Source of the DNA: Lachnospiraceae bacterium
Lineage (GTDB): Bacteria; Bacillota; Clostridia; Lachnospirales; Lachnospiraceae
Reading direction: 5' to 3'
Assembly (NCBI GenBank): GCA_029062895.1
Contig: JAIDPF010000067.1
Span: 42,360-106,359, forward strand
Length of the DNA stretch: 64,000 bases
Both the position numbers and the translations under genes were made by a program. Positions 9,169 to 16,191 of this stretch are shown in pieces. Numbering within the stretch: position 1 is the first letter of the stretch; every line of letters begins with the position of its first letter. The notes beneath the pieces were generated by a model. That model worked only from the letters and a program-made list of their open reading frames with translations, was not told the DNA's origin and did no database searches.

Positions 9169-9591
9169 ATGTACCAAAGCGGACAATATTTTCAGATTGA
9201 TGAATTATTAAAAAAAAGAGAATATGATATATACAATAATGATCATATTCGTGATAAAGAAATTATGGAATTAGCAGAGGTTATTTCTGCGGATAAAAGT
9301 ATTGATTTAAAAGAATATTTTGATTTTTTAAAGGCTTCGTCTAAATTTTGTTGGTTTAACTATCTAAAAATCATTGAAAAACTGCCCGAAGAGGATAAAA
9401 TCAGGGGAATTTCCGTTTTATTTGAATTGTTACAAGATTACAACTGGCCGACCTTTCAAAAAACAATGGAGATACTTGAAAAATTAGATAAAAATGTAGT
9501 TGAAACATATATAAATCAATATCTAGCACAGGCACAAGAGGAAGATGATGAGGAGTGGATTTCTAATATACAATTGCTGGCAAAAAATTAA
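9169..9591 (+). CDS. Small acidic protein, possible DUF5071-like immunity protein
   Basis: A 140-residue protein when started at the ATG at 9169, which has an AGGAG site 8 nt upstream. An earlier in-frame start would place the N-terminus inside the hairpin and is less likely. It is helical and acidic. The segment ELLQDYNWPTFQ at about residues 85-96 followed by a terminal acidic helix is reminiscent of DUF5071 proteins, which occur among immunity genes of polymorphic-toxin loci. There is no intact toxin gene beside it. The family resemblance is tentative. Function unknown. Confidence 0.65.
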   Translation: MYQSGQYFQIDELLKKREYDIYNNDHIRDKEIMELAEVISADKSIDLKEYFDFLKASSKFCWFNYLKIIEKLPEEDKIRGISVLFELLQDYNWPTFQKTMEILEKLDKNVVETYINQYLAQAQEEDDEEWISNIQLLAKN

Positions 9592-9594
9592 AAT

Positions 9595-9627
9595 AAACTA
9601 TAATGAGAAGTTGTAAAACTATAATGA
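9595..9627 (+). repeat. 12-bp direct repeat, 21-bp period, upstream of lipoprotein gene
   Basis: AAACTATAATGA occurs at 9595-9606 and again at 9616-9627, each containing a TATAAT. Two turns of helix separate the copies, so this may be tandem -10 elements or a regulator site. Confidence 0.5.
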
Positions 9628-9664
9628 AATTAAATTATAGAGAAGTATGTGGAGGAGTAGCGGG

Positions 9665-10873
9665 ATGACGGCTGATAAAAAGAAAATGAAAGTATTGTTA
9701 GTATTTATGTTGCTGTTGCTTTTAACAGGATGTTCGGCAGGTGGAAATCAGAGCGAAGCAGAAAACGATGTTTCTGATACGGAAGTAAGTGAAAATCAAA
9801 CAGCAGACCAGACGGAAGAACAGCCAAATCCCTTATTGGAAAATCAAACTGCAGATCAGCCCGAAGACCAGCCGGATTCCGTATTAGAAGATATACCGGA
9901 TGCGGAGATTACAGAAGAAGAAATACACAGTTTATTGGCTGAAAATTATTTTTGTATAACCAATATTTTTATGTATGGCAATTTGAATTCTGATGAAAGC
10001 AGAAGGCAGGGAGATATTGCGCCGGTAGCAGATGAAAGATTTACTTCTTATGATGATCTGGAAAACTATTTAAAAAGTATTTATGTGGATGAGGAAGTTG
10101 ATAACCTTCTTATGAAAGAGAGTCCTTATTTTGAACAGCAGGACAAATTTTGGATGCGTACCGATAAAGAGACGGAGGAAATACCGGCTGAATGGACGAG
10201 TTATCAAGAGGGATATATTATTGAAGAAGTGGAAGTGGAAGGTAATCAGGGAAAAATCGTCATTCGGCTCGATAATCCTGAGAATGAGGAATGGGGATAC
10301 AAACTTATTTTTCGGGCAACTTATGAAGATGGCTGGAGACTAAATAAAATGATTTCCCAGGCTACATTTTCTGGATACGTGGAACAAGGTGAGCATTTTA
10401 CCTATAAAATATGGGAAGTTGGAGATGAAATTGGAGATGAAGATGTTATATGGGGTCATAATATCGCTGTGTATGATGGTGAAGATCTGATACAAGTCAT
10501 TGGAATAGAAAGTTACGATATTTATTTCACCACACACGCCCGCATGGAAGAAATCATATGGGAAGTAGACGTAAACTTTGACGGAACATTAGATTTAATG
10601 CTGTTTTGCGGACATACTGGCAATCAATGGGCCGGAATATATGATTGTTATGTATTTGATGAAGGACAGTTTTATGAATGTGATAAGTTTATGAATCCAA
10701 GCATTGATAAGGAGAATCAGCTTATTATCACCTATAGCCGCGGTAGTGCGGCTTCATATGGGGAAACTGCATATACGGTGGAGGGAATAGATTCAAAACG
10801 GGTATGGAACAAAGAATATGTTTATGATGATGCTGTAGGGGACTATGTCATTCAATCGGAATATTATTATTAA
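9665..10873 (+). CDS. Secreted lipoprotein, function unknown
   Basis: A 402-residue lipoprotein. The start at 9665 has GGAGGAG 7 nt upstream. The signal peptide ends in the lipobox LLTGC at about residue 23. A Glu/Gln/Asp-rich linker contains a duplicated segment (ENQTADQ.E.QP twice, about residues 40-75). The mature part is strand-rich, and the C-terminal third (EVDVNFDGTLDLMLF and so on) resembles the extracellular part of the M56 protein at 1778-4633. That suggests a shared beta-rich surface module in this organism. Two 12-bp direct repeats containing TATAAT lie upstream. Confidence 0.82.
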   Translation: MTADKKKMKVLLVFMLLLLLTGCSAGGNQSEAENDVSDTEVSENQTADQTEEQPNPLLENQTADQPEDQPDSVLEDIPDAEITEEEIHSLLAENYFCITNIFMYGNLNSDESRRQGDIAPVADERFTSYDDLENYLKSIYVDEEVDNLLMKESPYFEQQDKFWMRTDKETEEIPAEWTSYQEGYIIEEVEVEGNQGKIVIRLDNPENEEWGYKLIFRATYEDGWRLNKMISQATFSGYVEQGEHFTYKIWEVGDEIGDEDVIWGHNIAVYDGEDLIQVIGIESYDIYFTTHARMEEIIWEVDVNFDGTLDLMLFCGHTGNQWAGIYDCYVFDEGQFYECDKFMNPSIDKENQLIITYSRGSAASYGETAYTVEGIDSKRVWNKEYVYDDAVGDYVIQSEYYY

Positions 10874-10952
10874 ACAATTGAAATGAATACTTTTTTCAGA
10901 TTGGAAAGGAAGTCAGAGACACAATAGTAACGGTTTATGATTACGTCACCTA

Positions 10953-11055
10953 TTGACAAGAGCAGTAAAGAAGTTGTATACTTGGAATGAAGTTAGCGGC
11001 TGCTAACTAAAAAGCAGCCGCATTAATTAAAATCATTGGTTAGTTATTCCTAACC
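10953..11055 (+). promoter_or_regulatory. Regulatory cassette A: promoter, two palindromic operators, hairpin
   Basis: TTGACA (10953-10958), 18 bp, TATACT (10977-10982). Eight bases later comes the 18-bp dyad AGTTAGCGGCTGCTAACT (10991-11008), and 47 bp further (centre to centre) the dyad GGTTAGTTATTCCTAACC (11038-11055). A perfect 8-bp hairpin GCGGCTGC/GCAGCCGC (10996-11003 with 11014-11021) overlaps the first dyad. The same architecture recurs at 12525-12625. It is likely to control the DUF3793 gene. Confidence 0.8.
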
Positions 11056-11147
11056 TATTTTAAAAGATCAGGATCTATGGATGACTGACGTGAAAAGGAA
11101 CAGCAAAACTGAAAAATATATGGAGAAAAATGGGAGGTATATGCTCT

Positions 11148-11699
11148 ATGTCAGAAGATATCATTGTAAAGCACTGTTCGCCGACTCTGGCGGGAATGAA
11201 AACCGGGAATATGTTTTCCTGTCCCTTTATAGACGAAGATGAGATGAGGGATAGTGTGCGACATTGGAATCAGATGCTGGTAAAAAAAGGACTGCGGATG
11301 CTGCCGCTTAAATTTAAGGATAATCGTGCTTTGGTGTATGTATACCGTGTCTCCAGCCTTTCTCACGATCTGAAAAACGATGCTGTCTGCCGCCTGTTGA
11401 AGGAAAGAGGGTATGAAACGGAAGTGCCGGAACGATGCATTGTCCAGCTCATCCAAAAGCTGGAAGGGTGCAGTGAATTCCCTCATGAGATGGGGCTCTT
11501 TTTGGGCTATCCGCTGGAGGATGTATGCGGATTTATAGAGAATAAGGCGCAGGGATGCAAGCTCGTTGGATGTTGGAAAGTTTATGGCAATGAAGAGAAA
11601 GCGCGGATGACCTTTGCAAAATACAAAAAATGCACGGATGTCTATACTGCGCAGTTTGCCAAAGGAAGGTCTGTTGACCGGCTCACAGTTGCCGGATGA
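11148..11699 (+). CDS. DUF3793 family protein
   Basis: A 183-residue protein starting MSEDIIVKHCSPTLAG, the typical DUF3793 N-terminus. The start at 11148 is preferred to one 18 bases upstream because GGGAGG lies 10 nt before it. Conserved family features visible are the PTLAGMKTGNMF segment, the long middle with RALVYVYR, the FLGYPLEDVCGFI motif and the C-terminal KVYGN...KYKKCT block. DUF3793 has no assigned biochemistry; from memory it is often found beside flavodoxin or ferrous-iron genes in Clostridia. The last codons overlap a GH28 fragment on the other strand by 17 bp, so the tail may be altered by that junction. Confidence 0.9.
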   Translation: MSEDIIVKHCSPTLAGMKTGNMFSCPFIDEDEMRDSVRHWNQMLVKKGLRMLPLKFKDNRALVYVYRVSSLSHDLKNDAVCRLLKERGYETEVPERCIVQLIQKLEGCSEFPHEMGLFLGYPLEDVCGFIENKAQGCKLVGCWKVYGNEEKARMTFAKYKKCTDVYTAQFAKGRSVDRLTVAG

Positions 11700-12435
11700 T
11701 GTGCCATTGACGCATCTTCACGTCCTCCAGCGTAACCTCCGCATTACCGCCAATATAGAGTCCGCAATCAGCAGGCACTTCGAAGTCTATGTTACTTGGG
11801 GAAAAATCAAAAGTATACCCTTTGAGTGCAATATTGTCGGATGGCTTGCGCGTATAATCAATATGACGTAACTCTACATCTCGGATATTTCCATTTGCGC
11901 CGTATACACCCATGGCATTTTCACCCATACAGGTTACATTTTCAATATATACATTACGAATGGCACACTCTGTTCTTATGTGCGGATGTTGTGTAACGGG
12001 AATATGATGATCATGCTTCACTGCCATCATAAAAATCGGTTCACCGTTGCCCCACCAATTACCGGCACGAATCTTGGTATCAATCAGCATATTATTAACA
12101 CGAACATTCTCAACCAAGGAACTTTCGTCATTGCACATGAAACACAACCCACGATTGCTTTCTTTAATAATACAATTGGAAATCAGCACATTGCGTACAG
12201 TACTGTAAATGTAGCCAATAACAATGGCTTTCGAACACGAACGCAGTACACAGTTCGTGATAACAATGTCCTCACAGGGTTTTTCCCAATTTGTGATACT
12301 GGATAATGCAATGCAATCGTCACCACTGGAGATATGACAGTCTGAAATTATCACGCCTTTACAGGCGGAGATGTGAATCCCGTCATCGTTCGGGATATTC
12401 AAATCGGTATCAATTGTCAACCCTAGCAATTTCAC
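11683..12435 (-). pseudogene. Glycoside hydrolase family 28 (polygalacturonase-like), C-terminal fragment
   Basis: About 250 residues of a parallel beta-helix GH28 enzyme. The catalytic region is present: PNDDGIHI (family pattern N-x-D), SGDDCIAL (the paired aspartates) and repeated coils such as ISNCIIKESNRGL. Full GH28 enzymes are usually 400-500 residues; here the N-terminal half is missing and no continuation exists upstream at 12436-12520 in any frame. The first codon (12433-12435) therefore is only the first Met in the remaining frame. The fragment converges with and overlaps the DUF3793 end. I interpret it as a truncated pectin-degradation gene stranded by a rearrangement. Confidence 0.8.
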
Positions 12436-12524
12436 ATTTTCGTCTGTTTTTTGTATTTTATTCGGTCAGACTAATTAATGTTAATTTGATAATTCTATAG
12501 TTTTTATAGAGTCATAGATTATCA

Positions 12525-12625
12525 TTGACAAATGGATAGAAAAAGGAGTATATTTAATATGAGTTAGCGGTTACTAACTTCTGGTAACCGCATTTTTTGA
12601 TAGCAATAGTTAGCATTCACTAACT
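12525..12625 (+). promoter_or_regulatory. Regulatory cassette B: promoter, two palindromic operators, terminator-like hairpin
   Basis: TTGACA (12525-12530), 18 bp, TATATT (12549-12554). Then come dyads AGTTAGCGGTTACTAACT (12562-12579) and AGTTAGCATTCACTAACT (12608-12625), 46 bp centre to centre. The overlapping hairpin GCGGTTAC/GTAACCGC (12567-12574 with 12584-12591) differs from copy A by compensating changes in both arms and is followed by TTTTTT, so here it can act as a terminator or attenuator. It leads into a hydrolase remnant and the methyltransferase operon. Confidence 0.82.
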
Positions 12626-12637
12626 ATAAGTAGGGAG

Positions 12638-12771
12638 ATGAATGAGAAAGTCATTCCACTTCTAGAGGAAGATTTCCGTGTGGTGTGCGTGTCGTATGAC
12701 GGCTTTGACGAACTGCTGATCTGCTATCCGGAGAGATGGCAGAGGAAGTCAAAAAATGCTGCGAAATATAA
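12638..12771 (+). pseudogene. Alpha/beta hydrolase remnant with internal deletion
   Basis: The first 26 codons read MNEKVIPLLEEDFRVVCVSY then DGFDE, typical of the N-terminal strand region of small alpha/beta hydrolases in Clostridia. Immediately after, the homologous C-terminal end (ADLLSGEMAEEVKKCCEI, stop at 12769-12771) continues in another frame. The core of some 150-200 residues including the nucleophile is gone. An open frame continuing to 12808 overlaps the next start codon and may still give translational coupling to the methyltransferase. Confidence 0.65.
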
Positions 12772-12804
12772 AATAAATAAAATCGACAATGAGAGGAGGA
12801 GAAA

Positions 12805-13485
12805 ATGAACAGACACGAAGAAATTAAAAACGCTTATAAAAATTTGGGAGGGGATGCGACCTTCTATGATGGAATGATTACCTGTTCCACTTTATTGGGA
12901 AAAGCAGTGTGTAAGCTGGTGTGGAACATGGACAAGAGTAAGAATGATCATTATCTGGAATTGGCATTGTCCGGCATCCCAAAGAATTTCAGCGGCAAAA
13001 TGCTGGAAGTGCCTGTGGGAACGGGAATCTTAAGCATGCCGGTGTATGAAACGATGCCGGGTGCAGACATCACCTGCCTTGACTATTCCGCGGATATGAT
13101 GGAACGGGCAAAACGGCAGGCAGAGAAACGTGGCCTTAAGAATGTCCGCTTTATGCAGGGGGACGTGGGGAAGCTGCCCTTTGAAGATGAGAGTTTTGAT
13201 TTGGTTATGTCACTGAACGGTTTCCATGCTTTCCCTGACAAGGAAGCGGCATACCGTGAGATTTTCCGTGTCCTGAAGCCGGGCGGGATATTCTGCGGCT
13301 GCTTTTATGTAAAAGGTGAAAATAAACGGACGGATTTTCTGGTTGAAAAAATTTACACGCCAAAGAGATATTTTACGCCGCCCTATGAAACGGTGGGAAG
13401 CTTGAGAGAACGGCTGAAAGCCATGTATCGGAAAGCGGAAGTAAAGACCGTGGAGGGCATGGCGGCTTTCCGGTGCAGGAAGTGA
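12805..13485 (+). CDS. Class I SAM-dependent methyltransferase
   Basis: A 226-residue protein with AGGAGG 7 nt upstream of the ATG. Rossmann motif I is LEVPVGTGILSMP (about residues 72-84), motif II is ITCLDYSADM, and post-motif segments are MQGDVGKLPFEDESFDLVM and RVLKPGGIFCG. This is the UbiE/Methyltransf_11 type. The SAM-binding loop has VPVGTG where EVGCGTG is usual. The substrate is unknown. It is the first gene of a tight four-gene operon (gaps of 7-12 bp) with a membrane protein, an ICMT-like methyltransferase and an ATC hydrolase/methyltransferase fusion. Confidence 0.88.
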   Translation: MNRHEEIKNAYKNLGGDATFYDGMITCSTLLGKAVCKLVWNMDKSKNDHYLELALSGIPKNFSGKMLEVPVGTGILSMPVYETMPGADITCLDYSADMMERAKRQAEKRGLKNVRFMQGDVGKLPFEDESFDLVMSLNGFHAFPDKEAAYREIFRVLKPGGIFCGCFYVKGENKRTDFLVEKIYTPKRYFTPPYETVGSLRERLKAMYRKAEVKTVEGMAAFRCRK

Positions 13486-13495
13486 GGTGGATTTT

Positions 13496-13993
13496 ATGAT
13501 ACTTTTGACAGAATGCGTTGCAGCGTGTATCTTGTTTACACTGGTGGTCGTGGCAGTAAGTTTGAAAGACCCGCTGGCACAGGTGAATAACTGGCCTCCA
13601 GCCATCCAGCAAAGGGCGCGGGAATTGGGACTGATCAGGGAAGAACAGATGTCGGGTTCGAAGAAGGTCTATGCTAAAAAGCTGGCGGTGGCACTGGTCA
13701 TTGCCATTGCCTTTGCTGCCCTGGTATTCTTCGCTAACGGCGCTCGGAGTTTTGTAGACGGATTTGGATACAGTTATCTCATCTGGACGGTAGTGAACTG
13801 GTATGACGCTCTGGTCATCGACTGCCTTTGGGTTTGCCATGACCAACGTGTCCGTATTCCCGGCACAGAAAACATGAAAGAATACAGGGACTATTGGTTC
13901 CATATCCGAGGAAGCTTGGTGGGGCAGGTGCTGGGTCTGCCTGTTGCCCTGCTGGTGGGAGGTTTGACGGCGGTCATTGGGCTGTTGGTGTGA
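13496..13993 (+). CDS. Four-helix membrane protein, function unknown
   Basis: A 165-residue protein. The ATG at 13496 is chosen because GAGGTGG lies 5 nt upstream; a GTG 9 nt earlier is possible. Hydrophobic segments are at about residues 5-23, 60-80, 88-108 and 138-160. An amphipathic stretch NNWPPAIQQRARELGL follows helix 1, and a conserved-looking WYDALVIDCLWVCHD motif sits in helix 3. I have no named family for it. It is sandwiched between methyltransferase genes with an ICMT-like gene 12 bp downstream, so it may be its partner in a membrane-associated modification. Confidence 0.75.
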   Translation: MILLTECVAACILFTLVVVAVSLKDPLAQVNNWPPAIQQRARELGLIREEQMSGSKKVYAKKLAVALVIAIAFAALVFFANGARSFVDGFGYSYLIWTVVNWYDALVIDCLWVCHDQRVRIPGTENMKEYRDYWFHIRGSLVGQVLGLPVALLVGGLTAVIGLLV

Positions 13994-14005
13994 AAGGAGA
14001 AGTAT

Positions 14006-14503
14006 ATGGCAGATAAAAAGAAACATCTTCCGATGATGGGAGTGGGTCCAATTTATGGTGCAGTGATTATTGCCGTTACGGTAATCGCTGTTATTACAGG
14101 AAAAAGCACAACATTTCAAACGGGCAGGGTTACTTTCCTGAAAATTCCGCTGCTCATTATTGGGATACTGTTGATTATTTTGGGAGTGTATCTGTGGGCA
14201 GGAGCGCTGTTCCGGTCAAAGATAGACAGCCATATTGAGGAGAACAGGCTGGCAACTACCGGTGTTTATGCATTGGTGAGGAATCCGATTTACTCAGCTT
14301 TTATGTTCTTCTGCACGGGCGCGCTGTTTATTGCAGGAAATATATTTTTTCTTCCGTTGTTCTTTTTCTACTGGATTTTTATGACTGTGCTTATGAAATA
14401 CACAGAGGAAAAGTGGTTGAAAAATTTATACGGCATGGAATATGAGGAATATTGCAGACGGGTAAATCGTTGTATCCCTTGGCTGCAGAGAAGCGGGAGG
14501 TAA
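14006..14503 (+). CDS. Isoprenylcysteine carboxyl methyltransferase-like integral membrane protein
   Basis: A 165-residue protein with four to five transmembrane segments. The family signature is in the second half: TTGVYALVRNPIYSAFMFF and the later EEKWLKNLYGMEYEEYCRRVNRCIPW, which match the SAM-binding C-terminal motif of ICMT/PEMT-like methyltransferases. Bacterial members methylate lipids or small molecules and most have unknown substrates. Translation is likely coupled to its neighbours (12 bp after the preceding gene, 7 bp before the following one). Confidence 0.88.
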   Translation: MADKKKHLPMMGVGPIYGAVIIAVTVIAVITGKSTTFQTGRVTFLKIPLLIIGILLIILGVYLWAGALFRSKIDSHIEENRLATTGVYALVRNPIYSAFMFFCTGALFIAGNIFFLPLFFFYWIFMTVLMKYTEEKWLKNLYGMEYEEYCRRVNRCIPWLQRSGR

Positions 14504-14510
14504 TCTGTAT

Positions 14511-15776
14511 ATGAAATACATTGGAATGCCCATGGGGATGTGGGTGTTATTTAGAAAATCCTTTGAACAGAATCTGAATACAGAGTTTGGACTGGACAGG
14601 GAGGCGGCAAAAACAGTTGCTGTAAAAGCAAAACCACGGTATAAAGAGATCATTGCCGGACTGCCGGAATTTGAAAAGGAAGACCGTTTCAAAATGAATA
14701 TCGTCAACTGCGCCCTGCTTGCTGCTTTTGTGCTGAATATGCCGGAGCGGCCTGGTGTAAAACAGCTGACAGCATATTACGCAGATTCCATGATGATTCC
14801 TGCTATGAAGTGGTTTTGCCGTAAGAGCGGAAAATCCAAGTTTTCTGATAAGGATATCTCTTCCATGAAAGCTACGGAGCGGCTGAAGGCTGCAGACAGA
14901 AATCCTTATTCGTGGAACATGGAATTTTATCCTTATCCGGACGGCAGTGGTTATGAAGCCCGCTTTAGCGCCTGCGGCATCTGCACTCTGATGCGGGAAC
15001 TTGGGATGTACGACCTTGTTCCTGCCATGTGCCGACTGGATTATACCATGAGCGAAGCTAGCGGAGTATCGGACTTTGTCAGGGAGTATACACTGGCTTC
15101 GGGCGGTCCGTACTGCGACTGCGGATACAAAAAGAAGCAGGACAGAAACGACAATAAAGGCTTTTGGGACAGGTGGGCAAAACGCTATGACAGGACAATA
15201 TCAATAGAAAAGAATACTTATGCACGGATTCTGCGCCGTATGAAGGAAAAGCTGGACAGGGATATGTATGTATTGGAGCTTGCTTGCGGCACAGGAGTTT
15301 TGTCCGTGCAGCTTGCGGGGAATGTAAAAATGCTGGAAGCAACGGACTTTTCAGAAAAGATGATAGAGCAGGCAAAGCAAAGAAAACATTCCTCCAGACT
15401 GCATTTTTCTGTGCAGGATGCAACAGCGCTTCCTTATGCGCCCGAAACATTTGACGCAGTAATCATTTCAAATGCCCTGCATATTATGCCGGCTCCGGAA
15501 AAGGCGCTGGCAGAAATCAGGCGTGTGTTAAAACCGGATGGGATCTTGATCGCGCCGACATTTACGGCGGCAGGAAGCGTATTTGGGCGTTTAAAGATAC
15601 GGATGATGGAGCTTTCGGGATTTCAGGTATTTCATAAATGGAAACCACAGGAATATTTGAATTTTTTAAAGGCTAACGGTTTTACTGTAACAGACAGGGA
15701 GGTTTATGGAGGTGCGCTGGCGCTGACATATGCAGAGGCAAAGGTGAAAGGTAAAAGGAGAGTATGCGGATTATGA
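14511..15776 (+). CDS. Fusion of L-2-amino-thiazoline-4-carboxylate hydrolase-like domain and SAM methyltransferase
   Basis: A 421-residue two-domain protein. Residues 1-205 match the ATC hydrolase-like family (KYIGMPMGMWVLFRKSF, FSACGICTLMRELG, RLDYTMSEASG, LASGGPYCDCGY). Residues 215-421 form a class I methyltransferase (WDRWAKRYD, LELACGTGVLSVQL, ATDFSEKM, VISNALHIMPAPEKAL, RVLKPDGIL). The linker KKKQDRNDNKGF is where a separate methyltransferase gene would normally start, so the fusion may come from loss of a stop and start. It is the last gene of the operon starting at 12805. The substrate is unknown; the ATC-like domain need not have thiazoline activity. Confidence 0.85.
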   Translation: MKYIGMPMGMWVLFRKSFEQNLNTEFGLDREAAKTVAVKAKPRYKEIIAGLPEFEKEDRFKMNIVNCALLAAFVLNMPERPGVKQLTAYYADSMMIPAMKWFCRKSGKSKFSDKDISSMKATERLKAADRNPYSWNMEFYPYPDGSGYEARFSACGICTLMRELGMYDLVPAMCRLDYTMSEASGVSDFVREYTLASGGPYCDCGYKKKQDRNDNKGFWDRWAKRYDRTISIEKNTYARILRRMKEKLDRDMYVLELACGTGVLSVQLAGNVKMLEATDFSEKMIEQAKQRKHSSRLHFSVQDATALPYAPETFDAVIISNALHIMPAPEKALAEIRRVLKPDGILIAPTFTAAGSVFGRLKIRMMELSGFQVFHKWKPQEYLNFLKANGFTVTDREVYGGALALTYAEAKVKGKRRVCGL

Positions 15777-16099
15777 ATAGAGTACATTTTGAGGCGGAAA
15801 CGGATGGCTTTTACGGAGCCTATTGAAAATGCAAAAACAAAAGTGATGCCGCGATAATCCTGATGCTTGGAGATGTCCCGGAAGATCATATGGCAAGAAG
15901 CGGTGTCAGGTGGCTTCATGAACTTGAGGTAAACATCATGTCAATGTCTCCGGGCAAAAAAGATTACGGGCATCATAATTATCCGCTTGAGAGAATAGAA
16001 ACCGCAATTATGTGACTGAAAAAGAACGGCATCAGAAAGATTGGCATTGCTGGTGCTTCCACTACAGGATCTTATGATAACTATGGGAAAAATTGGTAG
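15773..16099 (+). pseudogene. Acyl-CoA thioester hydrolase/BAAT C-terminal-domain hydrolase, decayed
   Basis: One frame reads continuously through 108 codons with homology to BAAT-type alpha/beta hydrolases (MNRVHFEAETDGFYGAY, DAAIILMLGDVPEDHMARSG, MSMSPGKKDYGHHNYPLE, KIGIAGASTTGSY). Two in-frame TGA codons interrupt it at 15824-15826 and 16013-16015. It ends at a TAG just after the nucleophile elbow, so the last two thirds of a roughly 330-residue enzyme are missing. Both TGA positions could have been Trp (TGG). It overlaps the preceding gene's stop by 4 bp, so it was probably the next gene in that operon. Confidence 0.8.
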
Positions 16100-16191
16100 T
16101 GTATTGGCGAAAGACTTAAATAACAGGCTTACAGTTTACAAGTGGCAGGGAAGATAATATCCATATTGAAAATACAGGGAGGTTTTGTTTT

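Noticed and set aside
10991..12625. The local TetR (17428-17994) as regulator of the AGTTAG-N6-CTAACT cassettes
   Set aside because: Its own divergent region carries ATGTAAC-N4-GTTACAT sites instead, with a different core and spacing.
15824..16015. Selenocysteine or Trp recoding of the two TGA codons
   Set aside because: No SECIS-like element was recognised, positions are not catalytic Cys sites, and the gene is truncated soon afterwards anyway.
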